Origin: Candidatus Gerdarchaeota archaeon
GTDB taxonomy: Archaea > Asgardarchaeota > Heimdallarchaeia > JABLTI01
Direction: 5' to 3'
Length of the DNA: 5,406 bases
NCBI GenBank assembly: GCA_016840945.1
Contig: JAEORJ010000016.1
Span: 1 to 5,406 of the forward strand
Below are positions 1 through 5,054 of the stretch, piece after piece (position 1 is the first letter of the stretch; each line of letters begins with the position of its first letter). A program made the translations under genes and the position numbers. Below the pieces are notes generated by a model that saw only the letters and a program-made list of their open reading frames with translations, was not told the DNA's origin and searched no databases.

Positions 1-809
1 ATGAAGGATCCTAATCCTTGTTTACGATACTCTAGAAGTACACCCATAATCCATAAATGACCATTTGCTTGTCCATGTGATGCTCGAACGATTGAAAAGG
101 CAATTATCTTATTATCGTCTTTAATAGCTATAGAAGCATATTTGATGAGCGGAAATGGGCTTTTTATAAGAATTTCCTTCAAATAATCTTCTAGCTCTTT
201 GTCTGTTTTATCATTTAGCCATCTATCCTGTGCATTCCTAAAAGTAATTTTGAAGCATTGAAATAATTCATCAAAATTTGCTTGATTAATTGGAATAATC
301 TCAAAAGCATTATTGGAAAAATCTGTGGTGATAGTATTAGTCAAAGTATATCTCATATGGCAATTTTGTTCAACAAGCTTGAATCCTATCTGAGAATAAA
401 GATTTCCAGGATCGATATTATATCCAAGATTATTCTTGAAATTAAGCTCTAATCTAGCAATATTTGATTCAGATATATTTTCAATTGCTTTTTCAATTAA
501 AACTCGAGAAATATCTGTTGCATTTGATAAACCATCCTTACAAATAGGATGACCATTTAGTAACCAGGGATTAATTTCAGTTTCCGAATCCGAGTGATAA
601 ACTAATAGTAACCAACCCAATAATTCTTGCTCCTTAATGGCTTGAATACAAATAGGAGGAAATTCTAGATCTAATCTTTGAAACCAATTCTGTAATTGTT
701 CAATTGTTAAATTAGAACCTTTTTTCTTCCATTCATCAACCGTAAAGCTAATTATCTTTTGCTGATCTGCGTCAGTCCATTTTTCAGTTATAATATTTAT
801 AATTCTCAT
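1..809 (-). CDS. Tandem GNAT-family N-acetyltransferase, C-terminus cut by window edge
   Basis: The reading frame starts at the ATG complementary to 807-809 and runs open off the left edge, giving 269 residues without a stop. It looks like a two-domain GNAT protein, which would transfer an acyl group from acyl-CoA to an amine; the substrate cannot be told. The N-terminal half (about 1-158) ends with a motif-B-like LYSQIGF at 138-143 but shows no R/QxxGxG/A CoA loop, so it looks degenerate. The second half starts near 168 and reaches motif A at about 253-269, with the acetyl-CoA pyrophosphate loop R262-K-Q-G-L-G267. The window ends just after this loop, so motif B is missing here only because of the edge. 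An AAGGA lies 10 bases before the ATG and a TATAAA 25 bases before it. The half-degenerate tandem architecture is shared with the gene at 3198-4121. Fold confident, substrate unknown. Confidence 0.85.
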   Translation of the reverse strand, partial: MRIINIITEKWTDADQQKIISFTVDEWKKKGSNLTIEQLQNWFQRLDLEFPPICIQAIKEQELLGWLLLVYHSDSETEINPWLLNGHPICKDGLSNATDISRVLIEKAIENISESNIARLELNFKNNLGYNIDPGNLYSQIGFKLVEQNCHMRYTLTNTITTDFSNNAFEIIPINQANFDELFQCFKITFRNAQDRWLNDKTDKELEDYLKEILIKSPFPLIKYASIAIKDDNKIIAFSIVRASHGQANGHLWIMGVLLEYRKQGLGSF

Positions 810-830
810 AGTATCAAATTCCTTGGTAAG

Positions 831-836
831 TTTATA
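831..836 (-). promoter_or_regulatory. TATA-like box for the leftmost GNAT gene
   Basis: Read on the minus strand this is TATAAA, centred about 25 bases before the start codon at 809. If it is an archaeal TATA box, transcription would start at or beside the ATG and give a nearly leaderless mRNA. An AAGGA at 820-824 could instead serve as a ribosome binding site behind a bacterial-type -10 box, so the reading is not unique. Confidence 0.4.
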
Positions 837-847
837 GAAGATTGAAT

Positions 848-949
848 TGTGTGAAATTAATATTGATATTGTGAATCAATTTGAATAACGATCAATAACA
901 GTAGAATAAGTCTAATTAACAAATCCTCTGGAGATGTGTGAAAATTGAT
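848..949. repeat. Short direct repeat TGTGTGAAA plus ATTGAT/ATCAAT copies
   Basis: TGTGTGAAA occurs at 848-856 and again at 935-943, 87 bases apart. Each copy is followed by ATTGAT: at 862-867 after a five-base gap, and directly at 944-949. Two inverted copies (ATCAAT) lie at 875-880 and 891-896; the first could pair with 862-867 across a seven-base loop. The position between divergent genes would suit a regulator binding site. In such A+T-rich DNA part of this may be chance. Confidence 0.35.
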
Positions 950-1102
950 TGGTCAAGTAATTAAAGTTAATTTCATAATTTATCATTTTCTACAAACCTC
1001 CATTATTTGTTAGACTTTAAATAGATATGAAGTAATAAAAATATTAGTATTAAACTGACTGTATTAAGAATTCAAAGAATTTACCTTACAATTATATTCT
1101 CC

Positions 1103-1110
1103 TTTAAAAT
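1103..1110 (+). promoter_or_regulatory. Possible TATA box for the AhpD-like gene
   Basis: TTTAAAAT is centred about 36 bases before the ATG at 1142. With archaeal spacing, transcription would start about 10 bases before the start codon. The AAAGGTT just before the ATG lies too close to act as a normal Shine-Dalgarno site. Support is positional only. Confidence 0.25.
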
Positions 1111-1141
1111 AATTATTAAAGGAAAAAGAGAAACAAAGGTT

Positions 1142-1732
1142 ATGGCAAGTATTAGAACGTTTAATAAAAACAGCTATACTCTACGAATTTTCCTAAAAGA
1201 TATAAAACAACTTTTCAGAAATTTTTCTTATATGAAAAGTGCTTTCACCTTTGAAAGAATTGATAGACAATTTGCAGAGCGAATTATGCTTGCTGTAACA
1301 GCTGTAAATGATTGTGAATATTGTATCTATGGACATTCAGGATCATCGATTAAAAGTGGAGTGGAAGATGAAGAAGTAAAATCAATATTAAAACTAGAAT
1401 ATGATAAAAGTTCAATCAATGAAATTATTGCACTAGATTTTGCTAAACAATACGCAAAAGCAAATAACAAACCATCAAAGAAGGCATATGATGAACTAGT
1501 GAATTATTATGGCCCTGAAAAGGTAAATGATATCTTGGTTTTCATTCGAATTGTTTCACTAGGAAATTATCTCGGAAATACGATAGAAGCTTATGAAGCA
1601 AGAAAAAAGGGATTCTTAGTAGAAAATGGTTCTATATTTTTTGAAACTATTGCTTATTTATTCGCTGGACGTTTTTATAAACATATGAAAAATACTGGTG
1701 AAAAAATAATTGGTTATAGATTCAAAATATAG
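1142..1732 (+). CDS. AhpD-like / carboxymuconolactone decarboxylase family protein
   Basis: This 196-residue protein carries the AhpD-fold signature E-x11-C-x2-C-x3-H: E46, C58, C61 and H65, inside CEYCIYGH. In characterised AhpD the two cysteines form a redox-active pair in a peroxidase and a nearby Glu/His relay protonates them, so a cytosolic thiol-redox or peroxide-detoxifying role is the best guess. The histidine between the cysteines of mycobacterial AhpD is a tyrosine here (Y60), so peroxidase activity should not be assumed. The core spans roughly 31-150; before it lies a helix-like segment of about 30 residues, and the C-terminal 45 residues are hydrophobic then basic. The only upstream SD-like sequence touches the ATG, so the start is the simplest choice rather than proven. 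It is followed after 101 bases by a membrane-protein gene on the same strand. Family confident; reaction unknown. Confidence 0.88.
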   Translation: MASIRTFNKNSYTLRIFLKDIKQLFRNFSYMKSAFTFERIDRQFAERIMLAVTAVNDCEYCIYGHSGSSIKSGVEDEEVKSILKLEYDKSSINEIIALDFAKQYAKANNKPSKKAYDELVNYYGPEKVNDILVFIRIVSLGNYLGNTIEAYEARKKGFLVENGSIFFETIAYLFAGRFYKHMKNTGEKIIGYRFKI

Positions 1733-1791
1733 AATAATAATTCGAGTTATAAACGAAATAAATCATTTTGATTTAATTAATTCCGGAAATA

Positions 1792-1798
1792 TTTTTTT
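1792..1798 (+). terminator. T7 tract after the AhpD-like gene
   Basis: Seven T residues lie 60 bases after the stop codon, just behind the perfect palindrome TTCCGGAA (1781-1788). That palindrome has no loop and would not form a normal hairpin. T tracts alone can end transcription in archaea. The tract also lies 36 bases before the next start codon, so it may instead be part of that promoter region. Confidence 0.3.
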
Positions 1799-1833
1799 AT
1801 TATTGTTGATGTATATTAATTTGTGAAAAGAGA

Positions 1834-2376
1834 ATGAGTAATGTTACAATTGTAAATACATTTGAAAGTAATGATCAAAAGAATCAAAGAACTCAAAAAA
1901 TAATCAGTTCTATTATGATTGCTGTAAGTGTAGTTACTTCACTGTTTATCATAGCAATTCCTTTTGCAATATATCCATCATATTATTGGGCAGATGTTGT
2001 TGTAGAAATTGGTCCATGGGGTTATAACATAGGTTCAACCAGAATAATCTCAATTTTAATTTGCGTTTCATTTCTACCATGTATTCTTTTCTCAATTTTA
2101 GAAATGATGATATCAATAGGTAAACTCTCTCCTACAAAATTACTTGCTTTTGTTTCAATATTTGGAAATATTATTTTTGCATCTCTCTCATTGACTCTTA
2201 CAATATCATTAGCTATTATTATACCATCCTTATCTACTGATCCAGCAGGGGTATGGCATTACACTATAACACTATACTTTTCATTGATAGGTTCTTTATT
2301 TATTCTAATATCATCCTTTGTAATTTTCAAATATTCTGCTTTTTCAAAAATATATACCAAGACCAATTCTGTTTGA
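1834..2376 (+). CDS. Four-helix integral membrane protein, function unknown
   Basis: I do not recognise a family for this 180-residue protein. It has a hydrophilic N-terminus (1-22) and four hydrophobic segments at about 23-47, 70-95, 103-132 and 144-168, ending in a short basic tail. Lysines and arginines cluster in the N-terminus, in the loop between helices 2 and 3 (K97, K102) and in the C-terminus. By the positive-inside rule both ends are therefore cytosolic. The first outer loop (48-69) is rich in aromatic residues (YYW, PWGY); the second is short (133-143). There is no cleavable signal peptide, no cysteine pair in the outer loops and no visible catalytic motif. GAAAAGAGA before the ATG is only a weak ribosome binding site. 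It could be cotranscribed with the AhpD-like gene 101 bases upstream, but the T7 tract between them argues for a separate transcript. Confidence 0.75.
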   Translation: MSNVTIVNTFESNDQKNQRTQKIISSIMIAVSVVTSLFIIAIPFAIYPSYYWADVVVEIGPWGYNIGSTRIISILICVSFLPCILFSILEMMISIGKLSPTKLLAFVSIFGNIIFASLSLTLTISLAIIIPSLSTDPAGVWHYTITLYFSLIGSLFILISSFVIFKYSAFSKIYTKTNSV

Positions 2377-2395
2377 ACCTATTCTCTTCTAATTA

Positions 2396-2402
2396 TTTTT
2401 TT
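2396..2402 (+). terminator. T7 tract after the four-helix membrane protein gene
   Basis: Seven T residues start 20 bases after the TGA stop, without a clear hairpin before them. An A7 tract at 2447-2453, which is T7 on the other strand, mirrors it for the convergent gene. The matched placement in a 110-base convergent spacer supports archaeal-type T-tract termination. Confidence 0.4.
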
Positions 2403-2446
2403 AAATTCTTTTGAAAACAAATATTTATGAAAAATAAACTCTAAAT

Positions 2447-2453
2447 AAAAAAA
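2447..2453 (-). terminator. T7 tract (minus strand) after the 90-residue protein gene
   Basis: Read on the minus strand, seven T residues begin 33 bases beyond the stop codon of the gene that ends at 2487. There is no strong stem before them. This is the counterpart of the plus-strand tract at 2396-2402. Confidence 0.4.
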
Positions 2454-2486
2454 TCGAAAAGAAATTTCTGAAAATTAAGGAAATTA

Positions 2487-2759
2487 TTAAGGTGAAGGTT
2501 GTGGATTTGCTGATTCAATAGCTTTCTTAGGGTTTTTAATGAAATTAGTTCGGAATTTTGTATCATTGATAATATTATGAACGATGATGCTAATTCTATC
2601 TTTCTTTAGAAAACCGGAATTAACAACTTCAACCAAATTGTGAACTATAATACTAATCTCATTTTGAGGTATTTTACCTGAACGTTTCAACGAAGCACTT
2701 AATGCTTGCTCATCAATCTTACCGTCTCTACCAGTAAAAGTTTCTGATGATCTACTCAT
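2487..2759 (-). CDS. Small soluble protein with repeated ISIIVHN heptapeptide, function unknown
   Basis: The 90-residue product has no membrane segment, signal peptide or cysteine. Residues 35-41 and 56-62 are the identical heptapeptide ISIIVHN, 21 residues apart. The two DNA copies (2637-2657 and 2574-2594) differ at four synonymous positions and no other, so the peptide seems to be kept by selection and the ORF is really translated. The C-terminal part, DTKFRTNFIKNPKKAIESANP, has an F-x-x-x-F/L-x-x-NP-x-x-A pattern that loosely recalls leader regions of nitrile-hydratase-like and Nif11-like peptide precursors. There is no cysteine-rich core after it and no modifying enzyme nearby, so this is only a resemblance. 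A good Shine-Dalgarno site, GGTGAT, sits eight bases before the ATG. The gene follows a two-helix membrane-protein gene by 67 bases on the same strand and may be cotranscribed with it. Existence likely; function unknown. Confidence 0.72.
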   Translation of the reverse strand: MSRSSETFTGRDGKIDEQALSASLKRSGKIPQNEISIIVHNLVEVVNSGFLKKDRISIIVHNIINDTKFRTNFIKNPKKAIESANPQPSP

Positions 2760-2767
2760 ATTATATA

Positions 2768-2773
2768 ATCACC
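2768..2773 (-). promoter_or_regulatory. Strong Shine-Dalgarno site GGTGAT for the 90-residue protein
   Basis: On the minus strand GGTGAT lies eight bases before the ATG at 2759 and matches the conserved 3' end of 16S rRNA. It is the clearest ribosome binding site in the window and fixes this start. A CTTTAATA about 41 bases before the ATG (2797-2804) could be a TATA box giving a leader of about 15 bases. Confidence 0.6.
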
Positions 2774-2826
2774 AGATTCTCTACTATCCTTTTACCTATT
2801 AAAGAAATTGGTTGGAATTTATGTCT

Positions 2827-3102
2827 TTATGATTCACTAACGAAAACATCATAAACTAAAAGTTCCTCTTGTTCCATCTGTTCTTTCTTTCGTTTTGATG
2901 AATATAAATAGAATATAGCTACTCCAAAGAAAATTATTATCGGTAAGACACTAAAAACTAGTAAACCAATTGGTATGTAGGTATCACGAAATTCTATACT
3001 ACTTGGCATTCCATAATTGTAAAGAATAAACTCAACAAAGGCAATAATAATTACTACAATAATTGCTAATATTAACCAAAAAGCAAACCTTTTCGTTTTC
3101 AT
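2827..3102 (-). CDS. Small two-helix membrane protein, function unknown
   Basis: I chose the ATG at 3102 (91 residues) over the ATG ten codons upstream at 3132. The later one has an AGGAT four bases before it, and the earlier one falls on the TTTTAAAA box that probably belongs to the promoter. The protein has a short basic N-terminus (K2, K4, R5), a hydrophobic helix at about 7-29, a short loop (30-41), a second helix at about 42-67 and a charged tail with KRKK at 70-73 followed by glutamates. Basic residues on both sides put N- and C-termini inside, making a helical hairpin. No family is recognisable and no catalytic motif is visible. Its stop is 67 bases before the 90-residue protein gene on the same strand, so the two may form a small operon. 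Short proteins of this shape are often accessory subunits, but nothing here says of what. Confidence 0.65.
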   Translation of the reverse strand: MKTKRFAFWLILAIIVVIIIAFVEFILYNYGMPSSIEFRDTYIPIGLLVFSVLPIIIFFGVAIFYLYSSKRKKEQMEQEELLVYDVFVSES

Positions 3103-3106
3103 TTTA

Positions 3107-3111
3107 ATCCT
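3107..3111 (-). promoter_or_regulatory. Ribosome binding site AGGAT deciding the start at 3102
   Basis: AGGAT on the minus strand lies four bases before the ATG at 3102. No comparable site precedes the in-frame ATG at 3132, so this favours the shorter, 91-residue form. The spacing is a little short. Confidence 0.4.
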
Positions 3112-3131
3112 ACCCAAAAATATAATACCCA

Positions 3132-3139
3132 TTTTAAAA
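3132..3139. promoter_or_regulatory. Palindromic TTTTAAAA, possible shared TATA element of a divergent pair
   Basis: TTTTAAAA is its own reverse complement and lies between two divergent genes, centred about 33 bases before the minus start at 3102 and about 41 or 62 bases before the plus starts at 3177 or 3198. The spacing suits the minus-strand gene best. For the plus gene a TATTAAT at 3160-3166, about 35 bases before 3198, is the better candidate. Confidence 0.3.
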
Positions 3140-3185
3140 GAAAAACTTTCTTGTAATAGCTATTAATGAAAGAATAATGAAATTG

Positions 3186-3190
3186 AAGGT
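3186..3190 (+). promoter_or_regulatory. Ribosome binding site AAGGT deciding the start at 3198
   Basis: AAGGT, within GAAGGT, lies seven bases before the ATG at 3198. The in-frame ATG at 3177 has no such site. This supports starting the GNAT protein at MVVQVHPF rather than seven codons earlier. Confidence 0.45.
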
Positions 3191-3197
3191 CTGTTTG

Positions 3198-4121
3198 ATG
3201 GTTGTACAAGTTCACCCATTTGTTTGGAAAAATGATTATTATATAATTCAACAATTCTTAATAGAAACCTTTCATATACCTAAAGATTATGAAAATTGGT
3301 TGCCTACAAGATTTGAAAATAGGAAAGTTGGTCCTTGTGGTTGCGAATATCGAGAAGAAGAGGATGGTCTTGTTACAATTTGGGAAGAAACTACTGAGTC
3401 GGGAAGTAAAATAATTGCTGTAATAATTCTTGAAAATGATTCATTTTATTCGTTAAACATACATCCTGAGTATAAATCTCTCGAGAAAGAAATCATACTT
3501 TGGATTGAATCGAAATTTAAAAATGAAAACAATTCATCAAATGAAAAAAAATTACATATTTTTGCTTATGGTACTGATAAAGAGCGAATCACTATTCTCA
3601 AAGAATTAGGTTATACTGATCAAGGTTTTGATGAATATGATAGGAAGCTTCTATTAAATCAAGAAATATCAAGTTACTCATTACCAAAAGGATATTCAAT
3701 TAAACATGTTGATATAAAAAACGATTTTGTAAAGTATAGGGATGTTATGGGTACTGTTTTCCCTCATTGTAAAAAAATGACTGAAAGAACATTTGATATT
3801 TTTACCAAAGCTTCATTTTACAATCCTGAATTGGATATTATTGCTGTTGCACCAGATGGTAATTTTGCTGCTTTTTGTACTATAAGATTGGATCCAATAG
3901 GTAAAATCGCTGAATTAGAACCTGTAGGAACAAATCCTGACCATCGTCGTTTAGGATTAGGTAAGGCGGTAATTTTGGATGGATTGAAACGTCTTGAAAA
4001 ATTCAATCCAGTAGCTATTTGTATCCCCGGAGCAGCTGCAAATGAAGCTGCTAATAGACTCTATGATTCATTAGGTTTTACTGATAAAAAAGAAGTTCAT
4101 TTATGGGAAAAGAGTTTCTGA
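3198..4121 (+). CDS. Tandem GNAT-family N-acetyltransferase
   Basis: The frame is open from an ATG at 3177, but the ATG at 3198 has a well-spaced AAGGT and gives 307 residues; positions below use that start. The C-terminal half (about 166-307) is a complete GNAT acetyltransferase domain. Its motif A has the CoA pyrophosphate loop R250-R-L-G253-L-G255 after a strand holding E241, and its motif B is NRLYDSLGF with Y289 where many GNATs place the general acid. The N-terminal half (about 7-152) looks like a second GNAT fold that has lost the loop: HPEYKSLEKE stands where RxxGxG is expected, and ILKELGY (133-139) resembles motif B. Such proteins carry one active and one inactive domain, as in mycothiol-synthase-like architectures, which does not imply that substrate. 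The gene is single, with neighbours on the opposite strand on both sides. Family sure; substrate unknown. Confidence 0.9.
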   Translation: MVVQVHPFVWKNDYYIIQQFLIETFHIPKDYENWLPTRFENRKVGPCGCEYREEEDGLVTIWEETTESGSKIIAVIILENDSFYSLNIHPEYKSLEKEIILWIESKFKNENNSSNEKKLHIFAYGTDKERITILKELGYTDQGFDEYDRKLLLNQEISSYSLPKGYSIKHVDIKNDFVKYRDVMGTVFPHCKKMTERTFDIFTKASFYNPELDIIAVAPDGNFAAFCTIRLDPIGKIAELEPVGTNPDHRRLGLGKAVILDGLKRLEKFNPVAICIPGAAANEAANRLYDSLGFTDKKEVHLWEKSF

Positions 4122-4191
4122 TATAAAAAATATTGACAGTAAAACCTTATTCCATAATTTATGTAAATATTTGTGATTTCAAAGAAGAAAA

Positions 4192-4220
4192 GAAAATGGC
4201 AAGTTTTCATTTCTTTTTTT
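4192..4220 (+). terminator. Weak hairpin plus T7 after the second GNAT gene
   Basis: GAAAA (4192-4196) can pair with TTTTC (4204-4208) across a seven-base loop. TTC and then seven T residues follow (4214-4220), about 70 bases after the stop codon. The stem is short and A+T-rich, so the T tract may do most of the work. It lies between convergent genes, which suits a terminator. Confidence 0.4.
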
Positions 4221-4238
4221 CCAACAGGAAAAGATTAC

Positions 4239-5054
4239 TCAAACTCTATCAAGATCATCAAGATAATGGGTGTTTCCCATTAATTCTGATATTCGAGAGA
4301 TGAACCGTGCTCCTGGTGCACCATCAATAATATCATGATCCACAAGAAAAGCTGTGCAGAGAAGTTTTCGTTTGACAATTTTACCATTTTCTTCAATAGC
4401 ATTCTCTTTTATACCACCTGTAGCAACATTTAATGTTTTATCTCTAAAAGGTACTAACCAACCACCTTGTCCTTTGACAAACATCCCTAAAGTGGTCAAC
4501 CCAACAGTACCATTTAATTTTTTATATCTAAAAGGACTTTTTAATAAGCGCTTAATGACAAAACGTCTTATAAATTTCGGTATTAAAGTATAAAGTTTCG
4601 TATAAAATGTTGTTCCTCTTGAAAGTTGTTCATGTTCATTAATTACTTTGTCTTGATAGGCTCGTATTTCATCAGTTATCTCTCGTACGCTTTTTAATTC
4701 GACATTCCGAAGAACATGATTATAAGGAATTTTCTTACCTTTGTCATTGGTAACTTCAATTATAACACTGATATCTACCTCATCAAAAACAACTAATTTT
4801 CGACCTTTCCGGTAAGTATTTAGCTCTTTATTTTCCATTACTGTTTGAGCCATACATTTAGCCACCCATGCGGTCATAGATACTTTGTAGCCATCTAGTT
4901 TCTCAATTTGATGTATTTTATCCAGAGGTTCTGTAATATCAACTTCCATTAGTCCATGCACATATGGGAAATCAGCTGCTACGCAATTATAATCCGCTAA
5001 AATCATACGATTAGCTGAATAAGGTCGTAAGTGATAATTCTTTTGTTTAGTCAT
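4239..5054 (-). CDS. Stand-alone 2-oxoacid dehydrogenase acyltransferase (E2) catalytic domain protein
   Basis: All 271 residues align by eye with the catalytic domain of dihydrolipoamide acyltransferases, which move an acyl group between lipoamide and CoA. Landmarks in order are FPYVHGLMEVDIT (29-41), VSMTAWVAK with ELN (58-79), DEVDISVIIEV followed by KKIP (91-110), GTVGLTTLGMF (182-192) and the active-site motif H240-D-I-I-D244-G245. The histidine and aspartate of HxxxDG are intact, so it could be catalytic. Typical E2 proteins have over 400 residues with lipoyl and E1/E3-binding domains before this one; here there is neither, nor any E1 or E3 gene in view. Residues about 148-178 form an extra basic, hydrophobic stretch (LIPKFIRRFVIKRLL) that may be an amphipathic helix. 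The acyl donor and true substrate are unknown, and it may be a CoA-dependent acyltransferase outside any dehydrogenase complex. A TATA-like box lies 27 bases upstream. Confidence 0.88.
   Translation of the reverse strand: MTKQKNYHLRPYSANRMILADYNCVAADFPYVHGLMEVDITEPLDKIHQIEKLDGYKVSMTAWVAKCMAQTVMENKELNTYRKGRKLVVFDEVDISVIIEVTNDKGKKIPYNHVLRNVELKSVREITDEIRAYQDKVINEHEQLSRGTTFYTKLYTLIPKFIRRFVIKRLLKSPFRYKKLNGTVGLTTLGMFVKGQGGWLVPFRDKTLNVATGGIKENAIEENGKIVKRKLLCTAFLVDHDIIDGAPGARFISRISELMGNTHYLDDLDRV

Larger units (their letters stand above)
810..1141. other. Divergent intergenic region, 332 bases, no gene seen
   Basis: This spacer separates the minus-strand GNAT gene from the plus-strand AhpD-like gene, so it should hold both promoters. 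I found no convincing ORF, tRNA or structured RNA in it. It contains a direct repeat of TGTGTGAAA (848-856 and 935-943), ATTGAT in both orientations, and near the right end a TTTAAAAT (1103-1110) about 36 bases before the ATG at 1142. That box could be the plus-strand TATA element. Confidence 0.6.

Noticed and set aside
1781..1788. Perfect palindrome TTCCGGAA as a terminator stem
   Set aside because: It has no loop, so it cannot fold into a hairpin of useful size. It could be an operator, but one eight-base palindrome is not enough evidence.
3103..3132. Ten-codon N-terminal extension of the two-helix membrane protein
   Set aside because: The upstream ATG overlaps the TTTTAAAA promoter-like box, and the later ATG has its own AGGAT.
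3177..3197. Seven-codon N-terminal extension of the second GNAT protein
   Set aside because: The ATG at 3177 has no ribosome binding site, while the one at 3198 has AAGGT at seven bases. The extension adds nothing recognisable to the domain.
3818..4006. 62-codon minus-strand ORF
   Set aside because: It lies wholly inside the GNAT gene, whose motif A and B are read from the plus strand over this stretch. Its product is low-complexity and has no ribosome binding site.
4354..4593. 79-codon plus-strand ORF
   Set aside because: It is antisense to the conserved C-terminal part of the E2 catalytic domain and shows no family features of its own.
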